Shown here: positions 25,221 to 33,305 of the stretch, piece by piece
Layout: each line of letters begins with the position of its first letter
How positions within the stretch are numbered: position 1 is the stretch's first letter
Assembly (NCBI RefSeq): GCF_014490035.1
Contig: NZ_CP061008.1
Span: forward strand, 744,001-808,000
DNA length: 64,000 bases
Direction: 5' to 3'
DNA from: Achromobacter xylosoxidans
Lineage (GTDB): Bacteria; Pseudomonadota; Gammaproteobacteria; Burkholderiales; Burkholderiaceae_B
Translations under genes and position numbers: made by a program
Notes under the pieces: generated by a model
Databases searched by the model: none
The model's input: the letters and a program-made list of their open reading frames with translations, nothing else
Told to the model about the DNA's origin: nothing

Positions 25221-27485
25221 ATGCAGTTCCAGTTTCCCATCGTCATCATCGACGAGGACTTCCGCTCGGAAAACACGTCCGGCCTGAGCATCCGGGTATT
25301 GGCCGAGGCCATCAAGGCCGAGGGCTTCGATGTGCTGGGAACGACCAGTTACGGCGATCTCAGCCTGTTCGCGCAGCAGCAGAGCCGCGCCAGCGCCTTC
25401 ATCCTGTCCATCGACGACGAGGAACTCGCCCATGGAGAGGGGGTTGCGCCTGCGCTGCTGGCGTTGCGGGAGTTCATCAGCGAAGTGCGGCGGCGCAATG
25501 CCGACGTGCCGATCTACGTGTACGGCGAAACCAAGACCGCGCGGCACATTCCGAACGACATCCTGCGCGAACTGCAGGGCGTGATCCATATGTACGAGGA
25601 CACGCCGGAATTCGTGGCGCGACATTTGATCCGCGAGGCCCGGGCCTATCTGGAAGGCGTCAAGCCGCCGTTCCTGAAGGCGTTGCTGGACTACGCCGAG
25701 GACGGTTCCTATTCCTGGCACTGCCCGGGCCATTCGGGCGGCGTGGCGTTCCTGAAAAGTCCGGTGGGCCAGATGTTCCATCAGTTCTTCGGCGAGAACA
25801 TGTTGCGCGCGGACGTCTGCAATGCGGTGGAGGAACTGGGGCAGCTGCTGGACCACAATGGCGCCATCGGCGCGAGCGAGCGCAATGCCGCGCGCATCTT
25901 CAATGCGGACCACTGCTATTTCGTGACGAACGGGACCAGCACCAGCAACAAGATCGTGTGGCACCACATGGTGGCGCCGGGCGACGTGGTGCTGGTGGAC
26001 CGCAACTGCCACAAGTCCATCCTGCACAGCATCGTCATGACGGGGGCGATTCCCGTCTTCCTGCGTCCCACGCGCAACCATTTCGGCATCATCGGTCCGA
26101 TTCCGCGCAGCGAGTTCGACGTCCAGGCGATCCGCGAGAAGATCCGCGCCCATCCGCTGCTCAAGCACCTGGACGCCGATGAGGTCCGCCCGCGGGTGAT
26201 GGCGCTGACGCAGTCGACCTACGACGGCATCATCTACCAGACCGAGGAGATCAAGGCGGCGCTGGATGGCTACGTGGACGCCTTGCACTTTGACGAAGCC
26301 TGGATGCCGCATGCGGTGTTCCATCCGTTCTATGGCGCCTACCACTGCATGGGCAAGCAGCGCGCGCGGCCCAGGGAATCACTGGTTTTCTCCACGCAAT
26401 CCACGCACAAGCTGCTGGCCGGGATCAGCCAGGCCAGCCACGTGCTGGCGCAGGACTCCCTGACGCGGCAGCTGGACCGGCATCTTTTCAACGAAGCCTA
26501 TCTGATGCATACCAGCACCAGTCCCCAGTACGCCATCATTGCCAGCTGCGACGTGGCGGCGGCCATGATGGAGCCGCCCGGCGGAACGGTGCTGGTGGAG
26601 GAGAGCATCGCCGAGGCCTTGGACTTCCGGCGTGCGATGCAGGAGGTCGGCACGCATTTCGCCGACGGCGACTGGTGGTTCAAGGTCTGGGGGCCGGAGA
26701 CGCTGGCGCCGGAGGGCATAGGCTCGCCCGAGGACTGGATCATCCGCGGCGGCGATGGCGATTCGTCCTGGCACGGATTCGGCGCGCTGGCGGATGGTTT
26801 CAACATGCTGGATCCGATCAAGTCCACCATCGTGACGCCCGGGCTGGACCTGGATGGCAACTTCGCGGACAGCGGCATTCCGGCCTCCATCGTCACCAAG
26901 TTCCTGGCCGAGCATGGCGTGATCGTGGAGAAGACCGGGCTGTACAGCTTCTTCATCATGTTCACGATAGGGATCACCAAGGGCCGCTGGAGTTCGCTCC
27001 TGACGGCGTTGCAGCAATTCAAGGACGACTACGGGCGCAACCAGCCCATGTGGCGGATCCTGCCGGAGTTCTGCCGCAAGTATCCCCGCTACGAGAACAT
27101 TGGCTTGCGCGATCTGTGCCAGCATGTTCATGCGACCTATGCCAGGCATGACATCGCCCGGCTGACCACGGACATGTACCTGACCGACGTCACTCCCGCG
27201 ATGAAGCCCTGCGATGCCTATGCCTGCATCGCCCAGCGGCGCACCGAGAGGGTGGAGATCGACCATCTGGAAGGCCGCATCACCACCAGCCTGATCACAC
27301 CCTATCCCCCGGGCATACCTTTGCTGGTCCCGGGCGAGGCATTCAACCGGACCATCGTCGATTACCTGAAGTTCTCGCGCGAGCTGAACCGGGAGTGTCC
27401 CGGGTTCGGCACGGACATCCATGGCTTCGTGGAGCTGCGCGACGCGGACGGAAACCTGCGCTATTACGTGGATTGCGTGCGGTAG
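25221..27485 (+). CDS. Orn/Lys/Arg decarboxylase (fold I, biodegradative type)
   Basis: This large PLP-dependent amino acid decarboxylase has 754 residues, close to the length of arginine decarboxylase AdiA. An N-terminal response-regulator-like wing (residues 1-130, starting MQFQFPIVIIDEDFRSEN) is followed by the catalytic domain. The Schiff-base lysine is about Lys397 in STQSTHKLLAGISQASH. HFDEAWMPHAVFHPFYGAYH is closest to the arginine-specific members as I recall them, but substrate choice among Arg, Lys and Orn cannot be settled by eye. It yields agmatine, cadaverine or putrescine plus CO2, giving acid resistance or polyamines. The start has AGAGGA upstream. It is probably controlled by the MocR at 27648. 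Confidence 0.93.
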   Translation: MQFQFPIVIIDEDFRSENTSGLSIRVLAEAIKAEGFDVLGTTSYGDLSLFAQQQSRASAFILSIDDEELAHGEGVAPALLALREFISEVRRRNADVPIYVYGETKTARHIPNDILRELQGVIHMYEDTPEFVARHLIREARAYLEGVKPPFLKALLDYAEDGSYSWHCPGHSGGVAFLKSPVGQMFHQFFGENMLRADVCNAVEELGQLLDHNGAIGASERNAARIFNADHCYFVTNGTSTSNKIVWHHMVAPGDVVLVDRNCHKSILHSIVMTGAIPVFLRPTRNHFGIIGPIPRSEFDVQAIREKIRAHPLLKHLDADEVRPRVMALTQSTYDGIIYQTEEIKAALDGYVDALHFDEAWMPHAVFHPFYGAYHCMGKQRARPRESLVFSTQSTHKLLAGISQASHVLAQDSLTRQLDRHLFNEAYLMHTSTSPQYAIIASCDVAAAMMEPPGGTVLVEESIAEALDFRRAMQEVGTHFADGDWWFKVWGPETLAPEGIGSPEDWIIRGGDGDSSWHGFGALADGFNMLDPIKSTIVTPGLDLDGNFADSGIPASIVTKFLAEHGVIVEKTGLYSFFIMFTIGITKGRWSSLLTALQQFKDDYGRNQPMWRILPEFCRKYPRYENIGLRDLCQHVHATYARHDIARLTTDMYLTDVTPAMKPCDAYACIAQRRTERVEIDHLEGRITTSLITPYPPGIPLLVPGEAFNRTIVDYLKFSRELNRECPGFGTDIHGFVELRDADGNLRYYVDCVR

Positions 27486-27528
27486 GCACGCTTTATGCGG
27501 ACCGGGAATCCATGTCAAACTTACGCGG

Positions 27529-27588
27529 GGAGTTGGCCCGGCCAGGAGTTGGCCCGGCCAGGAGTCGGCCCGGCCGGGAGTCGGCCCC
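27529..27588 (+). repeat. Tandem 16-bp repeat, 3.75 copies
   Basis: The unit GGAGTTGGCCCGGCCA is repeated at 27529, 27545 and 27561, and as a partial copy at 27577. T-to-C and A-to-G changes mark the later units. Each unit contains a GGCCCGGCC/GGCCGGGCC core that can pair within or between units. The array lies in the 162-bp gap between the decarboxylase stop and the MocR start, where it could act as a terminator-like structure or a slippage-prone spacer. Confidence 0.85.
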
Positions 27589-27633
27589 ATTGACTTGACG
27601 CGGCCCGGCCGCTGTCCGTGCCAGGAACGGAAT

Positions 27634-27645
27634 TGTCTTAGGACG
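27634..27645. promoter_or_regulatory. TGTCTTAGGACG, operator overlapping the MocR ribosome binding site
   Basis: This site differs at two positions from the palindrome before the decarboxylase. Its AGGA (27640-27643) is also the only plausible Shine-Dalgarno sequence for the ATG at 27648. Binding here would block expression of the regulator itself, which fits autoregulation. Confidence 0.5.
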
Positions 27646-27647
27646 CT

Positions 27648-28943
27648 ATGAAAATACAAGGAAAGACCGCCGCTGAGATCTTCGATTGCGTGCGCGGGCT
27701 GGCTCAATCGGGCCAGCTGCCGCCGGGCCAGGCATTGCCGCCGGTGCGCGATCTGGCGGTCGAACTGGATATCAACCGTAATACGGTTGCCGCGGCCTAC
27801 AAGCGGTTGGTGACGGCGGGCATCGCGCTGACCCAAGGCCGCCTGGGCACCATCATCCGCGACCAGTCCGGCCCGGGCGAACAGGAAGGCGCGCTGTCGG
27901 ACTCGCCGTTGGCCGACCTGGCCAGCGGCAATCCCAATCCGGCCTGGCTGCCGGATCTGAGCGCCGCCCTCGCCATCCGGCCCTATCAGCCGCGTCTCTA
28001 TGGCGAACCCACAGTCAACGCGGGGCTGGAAAGCTATGCCCGCGCCTGGTTCGCGCGAGACTGCCCGTCGCCTTTCGAGATCAACCTGACCCACGGCGCG
28101 GTGGACGCCATCGAACGGCTGCTCAGCTCGCACCTGGTGGCTGGGGATAAGGTGGCGGTGGAGAATCCCTGCTTCCTGAGCAGCATCAACATGCTGCGCA
28201 TCGCCGGCCTGCAGGCGCTGGGCGTGCAGGTCGACGCCGAAGGCATGCAGGCGGCAGCGCTGGAAGCGGCGCTGGCCAAGGGCGCGCAGGCCGTGATCCT
28301 GACGCCGCGCGCCCACAACCCCACGGGCTGCAGCCTGAGCGAAAAGCGGGCGAAGGCGCTGGCGCGGGTGCTGGCCAAGTATCCCCATGCCATGGTCATC
28401 GTGGACGACCACTACGCTTTGCTGTCGGGCAAGGAATACCACTCGGTGTTGCCTGCGGGAACGCAGCGGTGGGCGCTGGTGCGCTCGTTCTCCAAGACGC
28501 TGGGTCCCGATGTGCGCTTGGCCATGGTGGCCAGCGATGCGGCGACGTCGCGCCAGTTGCGCCTGCGGCTGGCTTCCGGCACCAGCTGGGTCAGCCATCT
28601 GCTGCAGGACATGGTCGAGGCCACGCTGGGCCGGCCCGAGGTGGCCAAGCAGATGGCCCAGGCCCGCAAGGATTACGCGCAGCGGCGCAAGGCCCTGGAA
28701 AGCGCCTTGCTGGAGCAAGGCGTGCCGTGCGCCGCGGACGGCGACGGCTTGAACCTGTGGGTGCCGCTGGATACCGACGACCAGGCGGTTGCGCTGGCTC
28801 TGGCCCATCGCGGCTGGCTGGTGCGCCACGGCGATGCCTTCGGGGTCCAGGAGCCGGTCAGGGGCCTGCGCATCACCATCTCGGCGATCGAACCCGGCCA
28901 GTGCCGCAAGCTGGCGCGGGATATCCGGGAAAGCATGCTCTAG
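27648..28943 (+). CDS. MocR-type regulator (GntR helix-turn-helix fused to aminotransferase-like domain)
   Basis: This 431-residue protein has a GntR winged helix (residues 1-70, with PPVRDLAVELDINRNTVAAAYK) joined to a fold I aminotransferase domain. The PLP lysine lies in VRSFSKTLGPDVRLAMV. MocR proteins sense PLP, amino acids or amines and act as activators or repressors. It sits between the decarboxylase and psd, and variants of one palindrome lie before all three transcription units, so it is the prime candidate regulator. Catalytic activity of the aminotransferase part is usually lost in this family. Confidence 0.93.
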   Translation: MKIQGKTAAEIFDCVRGLAQSGQLPPGQALPPVRDLAVELDINRNTVAAAYKRLVTAGIALTQGRLGTIIRDQSGPGEQEGALSDSPLADLASGNPNPAWLPDLSAALAIRPYQPRLYGEPTVNAGLESYARAWFARDCPSPFEINLTHGAVDAIERLLSSHLVAGDKVAVENPCFLSSINMLRIAGLQALGVQVDAEGMQAAALEAALAKGAQAVILTPRAHNPTGCSLSEKRAKALARVLAKYPHAMVIVDDHYALLSGKEYHSVLPAGTQRWALVRSFSKTLGPDVRLAMVASDAATSRQLRLRLASGTSWVSHLLQDMVEATLGRPEVAKQMAQARKDYAQRRKALESALLEQGVPCAADGDGLNLWVPLDTDDQAVALALAHRGWLVRHGDAFGVQEPVRGLRITISAIEPGQCRKLARDIRESML

Positions 28944-28955
28944 CCACGGCCGGGG

Positions 28956-29801
28956 TCAACGCCGGTCGGCCATGGCTTGTCCCAATCTGACGGCGCGCCC
29001 TGTCTTCCAGCCGGGATGGAAGCGCCAGGCGCTGCCCGGCATCAGCACCACCACGGTCGACCCCAACTGGAAATGTCCCATCTCGGCGCCTTGCGGCAAG
29101 CGCAAGGGAGCCAGGCTGCCGTAGTCCCATTGCTGGATGCGCCGGCCATGCGGCGCCACTTGGCCATGCCAGGCCGTGGCGATGCTGCCGACGATGGCGG
29201 CCCCCACCAGCACCATGGCGTAGACGCCATGGAGGGGATGCTCGAACCAGCAAACCAGCCGCTCATTGCGCGCCAGCAGGCCATCCATGCCCTGCACGAT
29301 GTCCGGCCGGACGGAGTACAGCGTCCCTGGCACATGGCGCATGCCCAGCAGGCGTCCCTCGCAGGGCATGTGCACCCGGTGATAGTCGCGCGGACTCAGG
29401 TAGATCGTGGTGAACCAGCCGCCTCCCAACGCGCGCGCCAGGTCCGCATCGGCCAGCAGCGCGGCCGCGCTGTATCGGCGCTGCTTGGCCTGGATCAGCT
29501 GTCCCAGGCTGATGCGGCCGAACTGGCTGACGGTGCCGTCCGCGGGGCTGGTCCAGTCCGCATCGGCCAGCTTGCGCGCGCCCGGGCGCAGCGCGCGCGT
29601 GAAGAAGGCATTGAAGCTGGCATAGGCCTTCGGGTCGGCGTGCAGCGCTTCGTTCAGATCGATGCCGTACCACTTGGCGTAGCCGCGTATCAGCGGCTGG
29701 GCTACCCATGGCTGGCGGCATGAGGCCAGCCGGCCGGCGCAACGCGTCAGCCAGCGCTTGGGCGCGATGCGTTGGACAAACAGGGAAAGAGAGGTCGACA
29801 T
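28956..29801 (-). CDS. psd: Phosphatidylserine decarboxylase
   Basis: This 281-residue enzyme converts phosphatidylserine to phosphatidylethanolamine at the inner membrane. The self-cleavage motif LGST is present (QLGSTVVVL), with Ser248 becoming the pyruvoyl group. Upstream catalytic features include DGTVSQFG, and YLSPRDYHRVHMP with the conserved His. Length fits proteobacterial Psd with LGST rather than the short archaetidylserine type. It is convergent with mocR (13-bp gap) and divergent from the HisC-like gene. Its upstream region carries TTGTCC/AGGACA half-sites shared with the decarboxylase, an unusual link between phospholipid and amine metabolism. Confidence 0.95.
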   Translation of the reverse strand: MSTSLSLFVQRIAPKRWLTRCAGRLASCRQPWVAQPLIRGYAKWYGIDLNEALHADPKAYASFNAFFTRALRPGARKLADADWTSPADGTVSQFGRISLGQLIQAKQRRYSAAALLADADLARALGGGWFTTIYLSPRDYHRVHMPCEGRLLGMRHVPGTLYSVRPDIVQGMDGLLARNERLVCWFEHPLHGVYAMVLVGAAIVGSIATAWHGQVAPHGRRIQQWDYGSLAPLRLPQGAEMGHFQLGSTVVVLMPGSAWRFHPGWKTGRAVRLGQAMADRR

Positions 29802-29831
29802 GAAACTCGCGGCTGTGCGTGATGGCGGCTA

Positions 29832-29867
29832 TTGTCCTGAATCATAGTGTAGTATGGCATAGGACAA
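29832..29867. promoter_or_regulatory. Divergent promoter region with inverted TTGTCCT / AGGACAA half-sites
   Basis: TTGTCCT (29832-29838) and AGGACAA (29861-29867) are separated by 22 bp in the gap between psd and the hisC-like gene. They are the same half-sites that abut in the palindrome at 25148. Each could also serve as a -35 (TTGTCC): on the minus strand TATGAT lies 15 bp away, on the plus strand TATGGC. Common control of both genes by the MocR protein is inferred. Confidence 0.5.
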
Positions 29868-29922
29868 AATTCACAGTAAGAATCCCGTCGATCGCTTACC
29901 GAGAGGCCGCTGCCGCAACAAC

Positions 29923-31005
29923 ATGGTTTCCCTACACAGCCCGCGCGTTGAAACCTTGTCGCCCTATGTGCCTGGAGAGCAGGCTCCAGGCAACGGATGG
30001 ATCAAGCTCAACACCAACGAGAATCCCTATCCGCCGTCACCGGCCGCGATAGCGGCCATCGCCGCGGCGGCTGCCGATGGCCTGGAGCGCTATCCGGACC
30101 CGCAGGCCGCGCATTTGCGCGCGGCCATCGCGCAGTACCACGGAGTGCCGCTGGAGCAAGTCTTCGCCGGCAACGGTTCCGACGAAGTGCTGGCGCTGGC
30201 GTTCTGCGCGTTCTTCCAGCACGGTGTTCAGCCCTTGCTGATGGCGGACGTGACCTACGGCTTTTATGAGGTGTATTGCCGCCTGTTCGGCATACGCTGC
30301 GCGCAGATCGCGGTGGACGAGCGCTTGAGGCTGGACCTGGACGGATTCGCGGCGCTGGGCGCCGCGGATGCCGGCATAGCCGGCATTGTGATCGCCAACC
30401 CGAACGCGCCCACGGGAGAGTGCCTGCCGCTGGATCGCGTGCAGCGGCTGCTGGAGATCCAGCCTCGCCGGCTGGTGCTGGTGGACGAGGCCTATGTGGA
30501 CTTCGGCGGGCAATCCGCCATTGCGTTGGTGGAGCAATATCCTAATCTGCTGGTGGTTCAGACGCTGTCGAAGTCCAGGGCGCTGGCCGGCCTGCGCGTG
30601 GGGTTCGCCATGGGACAGGCGCCGTTGATCGCCGCGCTGGAGCGGGTGAAGAACAGCTTCAATTCCTATCCGCTCGGGCGGCTGGCCCAGGCGGGCGCCG
30701 CAGCGGCGTTTCAGGACCGTGCCTATTTCGAGGAGACGCGGCAGGCCATCATCGGCACCCGTACCTTGCTCTGCGCGCATTTGCGGCTGATGGGCTTCGA
30801 CGTCTTGCCGTCACAGGCGAACTTTCTGTTCGTCCGCCATCCGCGTTTCGACGCGCGGTCGCTCGCGGCCGGCCTGCGGGACGCGAAAATACTGGTGCGC
30901 CATTTTCCGCGGCCGCGCGTGGAGCAATACCTGCGCATTTCCGTGGGTACCGAGGAGCAGGCGGCCTGTCTGGTGCGCGCGCTGCGCACCCAGGTCCAGC
31001 CATAG
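29923..31005 (+). CDS. hisC: HisC-type histidinol-phosphate/aromatic aminotransferase
   Basis: This fold I aminotransferase has 360 residues, the usual HisC length. LNTNENPYPPSP is the N-terminal HisC signature, FAGNGSDEVLALAFCAF follows near residue 85, and the PLP lysine is in VVQTLSKSRALAGLRVGFAMG near 210. The family transfers amino groups to imidazole-acetol phosphate, and paralogues also act on Phe/Tyr. It is not in a histidine operon here, so it is probably a second copy. A different role, linked to the divergent psd and the MocR-type sites, is possible. Confidence 0.9.
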   Translation: MVSLHSPRVETLSPYVPGEQAPGNGWIKLNTNENPYPPSPAAIAAIAAAAADGLERYPDPQAAHLRAAIAQYHGVPLEQVFAGNGSDEVLALAFCAFFQHGVQPLLMADVTYGFYEVYCRLFGIRCAQIAVDERLRLDLDGFAALGAADAGIAGIVIANPNAPTGECLPLDRVQRLLEIQPRRLVLVDEAYVDFGGQSAIALVEQYPNLLVVQTLSKSRALAGLRVGFAMGQAPLIAALERVKNSFNSYPLGRLAQAGAAAAFQDRAYFEETRQAIIGTRTLLCAHLRLMGFDVLPSQANFLFVRHPRFDARSLAAGLRDAKILVRHFPRPRVEQYLRISVGTEEQAACLVRALRTQVQP

Positions 31006-31029
31006 CCGCACGGGCTGGGCCCGCGGCGC

Positions 31030-31602
31030 CTATTGCGGACGCGGCGCGGGGCAGCTTTCCGCGTTGCACTCGCCGCGGGCGGGATCATCTGATGCGGCCG
31101 CATGTTCCGCAGGAGCATCGTGCTCCGCCAGCAGCCTGCCGATGGCCGCGCCCAGGGCCAGGTCTTCGATGCTGCCAAAGTGCTGCAAGCGCACGCGTCC
31201 CTGGCGGTCCAACAGGACCAGGCTGGGCGTGCCGCGCAAGCCGTAGGCTTGCATGGTCATTGGGATGGAGCTCGCCGCCGCTGGCCGGTCGATGCCGATG
31301 GGAAAGCTCCAGCGGTACTCGTGATTGAAGGCCCGCAACGCGGCCGGACCCATGACGTCGTGGTGTTCGAACACGGTATGCAGGCCGATGACCGCGACAT
31401 CCTGGCCGCGGAACAGCCGGTGCACGCGTTCGGCTTGGGGCAGCCCATGCGACAGGCACCCGGGGCATAGCATCTGGAACGCATGCAGCAGCACGACCTT
31501 GCCGCGCAGGGCGGCGAGGTCGATGGGACCATCCGCATTCAGCCATTCGTCCGCTTGCAAGGGCGGGGGCAGTACGTCGGTGTGGGTGTCGGATCGTGGC
31601 AT
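31030..31602 (-). CDS. Thioredoxin-like (TlpA/redoxin family) protein
   Basis: This predicted thioredoxin-fold protein has about 190 residues from ATG 31602, which has AGGAG eight bases upstream. The redox motif CPGC is in HAFQMLCPGCLSHGL near residue 49, and the cis-proline region is YGLRGTPSLVLLD. A Cys/Ala-rich tail (ECNAESCPAPRPQ) adds two further cysteines. There is no signal peptide or membrane anchor, so it is cytoplasmic or exported by an unseen route. Its substrate is unknown, and it is not obviously co-transcribed with neighbours. Confidence 0.85.
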   Translation of the reverse strand: MPRSDTHTDVLPPPLQADEWLNADGPIDLAALRGKVVLLHAFQMLCPGCLSHGLPQAERVHRLFRGQDVAVIGLHTVFEHHDVMGPAALRAFNHEYRWSFPIGIDRPAAASSIPMTMQAYGLRGTPSLVLLDRQGRVRLQHFGSIEDLALGAAIGRLLAEHDAPAEHAAASDDPARGECNAESCPAPRPQ

Positions 31603-31663
31603 CAGAAGACTCCTGTGAGGCGGCCGGCGGAGCAATCACGCGCCGCCGGCCGCGGTTGCCTTG

Positions 31664-32209
31664 CTACGCGGCGCGGCGCAGTTTCACGGCCGGGAAATCC
31701 ACCGGCACGGCAAACGCCACGTTGACGTAGTTGGTGAACAGGTTGAGCGCAACGTGCGCCAGAATCTCGACGATCTCCTGGTCGCTGTAGCCTGCCGCGC
31801 GCACGGCCTGCACGTCACCGTCGCTTACTTGCCCGCGCGCTTCCACCAGCTTGAGCGCAAAGCGCAGCGCCGCGGCGGTCTTGGGATCAGCGGCGTCGCC
31901 GCCTTGCGCGGCCGCCATTTCTTCGGCGCTGGCGCCGGCCTTGCGGCCCAGGGCCGTATGGGCCGCAAGGCAGTATTCGCAAGCGTTGCGGTCGGCTACC
32001 GCCACCGCGATCTGTTCGCCCAGCTTGGCGGGAATGACGCCGCCGCCCAGCGCGCCGAAGGCGCCCCACATGCTCTGCAGCGCCGCCGGCGAATTGGCCA
32101 CGGCCCTGAACATGTTCGGCGTTGCGCCAAAGGCGCCGTGGATCTGCGTGAGCAGCGCCTTGCGGTCCGCGCTGGCGCTGCTGGCATCGATAAGAGGGAC
32201 TCGGGACAT
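31664..32209 (-). CDS. Carboxymuconolactone decarboxylase/AhpD-family peroxidase-like protein
   Basis: This 181-residue protein has the AhpD core, CEYCLAAHTALGRKAG, with the CxxC pair and following His near residue 78. Family members are alkylhydroperoxidases or carboxymuconolactone decarboxylases; the CxxC favours a peroxidase. ATG 32209 is preceded by CAGGAG at good spacing. It is divergent from an AraC regulator and likely its target. A longer upstream frame is spurious. Confidence 0.9.
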   Translation of the reverse strand: MSRVPLIDASSASADRKALLTQIHGAFGATPNMFRAVANSPAALQSMWGAFGALGGGVIPAKLGEQIAVAVADRNACEYCLAAHTALGRKAGASAEEMAAAQGGDAADPKTAAALRFALKLVEARGQVSDGDVQAVRAAGYSDQEIVEILAHVALNLFTNYVNVAFAVPVDFPAVKLRRAA

Positions 32210-32331
32210 GTCGGTAACTCCTGGAAATGAAAAAAAGGCCGCCGGTTTCGGACGGGCTGGAGAAATCGTACGTAGAATGCCTGGACGCAAGGTGTTTTTT
32301 AATCCTGAAAAATTGTCATTTCGTCCAAGAT

Positions 32332-33198
32332 ATGAGCGATCCTCTTCCTCTCCAGGTTGACCGGCTGTCGGCGCTGCTGGACCGTTTCCGGGTGCGTGCC
32401 ACGCTGTTCCACACCGGTGCGCTATGCGGCACCCAGGCCTTCGAAGCCGTGCCGGGACGCGGCTTTCTGCACGTGCTGCGCCGGGGCGAGATGGAGGTAC
32501 GGCATCGGCCGGGCGAGACCGCCACGCCACGCCTGCGCCTGGCCGAGCCGACCCTGCTGTTCTACCCGCGCGCCGTGCATCACGAGTTCGTGAACCCGCC
32601 GCGGGACGGTTCCGATTTCACCTGCGCGGCGTTGGATTTCGACGGCGGCGAACGCAATCCCATCGTCCAGTCCTTGCCGTCCGTGGTGCGGATCCCGCTG
32701 GACGCGGTCGAAGGCTTGCGGCCCGCGCTGGACCTGCTGTTCGCCGAGGCGGATCACGTGCGCTGCGGCTCGCGCCTGTTGGCCGACCGCCTGTTCGAGG
32801 TGGTCCTGATCCAGCTGCTCCGGTGGATACTCGACCATCCGGAGGAGGTGGGCGTGACCAGCGGCCTGGTGATGGGCCTGTCGGATCCCCGTCTGGCCAG
32901 GGCGCTGGTGGCGTTGCACCGCTCGCCGTATGAAGACTGGTCCCTGGCCAGGATGGCGGCGATGGCGGGCATGTCGCGCAGCGCCTTTGCGGCAGCCTTC
33001 AAGGACGCTACCGGCGCCACGCCTGCGGCCTACCTGACCGACTGGCGCCTGAGCCTTGCGGCGTCCATGATGCGGTCTGGCCGCGCGGTCAAGCTGGTGG
33101 CGGCGGAACTGGGGTTTGCCAGCGCCTCGTCCCTGTCCAAGGCGTTCCGGCAGCGGATGGGGGTTTCACCGCGCGAGTGGCTGGCCGCCAACGCGTAG
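32332..33198 (+). CDS. AraC family transcriptional regulator (cupin N-terminus)
   Basis: This regulator has 288 residues from ATG 32332 (MSDPLPLQVDRL). The N-terminal half is a cupin sensor (FHTGALCG...LLFYPRAVHHEF). The C-terminal AraC double helix-turn-helix includes LARMAAMAGMSRSAFAAAFK and VAAELGFASASSLSKAFRQR. It is divergent from the AhpD-like gene and probably activates it, a common pairing in proteobacteria. The signal is unknown. Confidence 0.92.
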   Translation: MSDPLPLQVDRLSALLDRFRVRATLFHTGALCGTQAFEAVPGRGFLHVLRRGEMEVRHRPGETATPRLRLAEPTLLFYPRAVHHEFVNPPRDGSDFTCAALDFDGGERNPIVQSLPSVVRIPLDAVEGLRPALDLLFAEADHVRCGSRLLADRLFEVVLIQLLRWILDHPEEVGVTSGLVMGLSDPRLARALVALHRSPYEDWSLARMAAMAGMSRSAFAAAFKDATGATPAAYLTDWRLSLAASMMRSGRAVKLVAAELGFASASSLSKAFRQRMGVSPREWLAANA

Positions 33199-33203
33199 CA
33201 TCA

Positions 33204-33220
33204 GCCGGCTTCGCGCCGGC
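33204..33220. terminator. Small hairpin after the AraC gene
   Basis: GCCGGC-TTCGC-GCCGGC forms a six-pair stem with a five-base loop, five bases after the AraC stop codon. No T tract follows, so it is at best a weak or Rho-assisted terminator. Confidence 0.35.
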
Positions 33221-33305
33221 GTGATAATATTGACCTATGACAAAACTTCAGACGGCATAAGCGTAATGGAAAACGCCTGCCGTTGTTCCTCCGCGAGGTT
33301 CAGGC

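Noticed and set aside
27529..27588. Short regular repeats considered as a CRISPR array
   Set aside because: The units are directly adjacent with no unique spacers, and there are no cas genes.
26379..28829. An 816-codon open frame on the minus strand
   Set aside because: It is antisense to the decarboxylase and MocR genes, shows no recognisable domain and crosses the tandem repeats.
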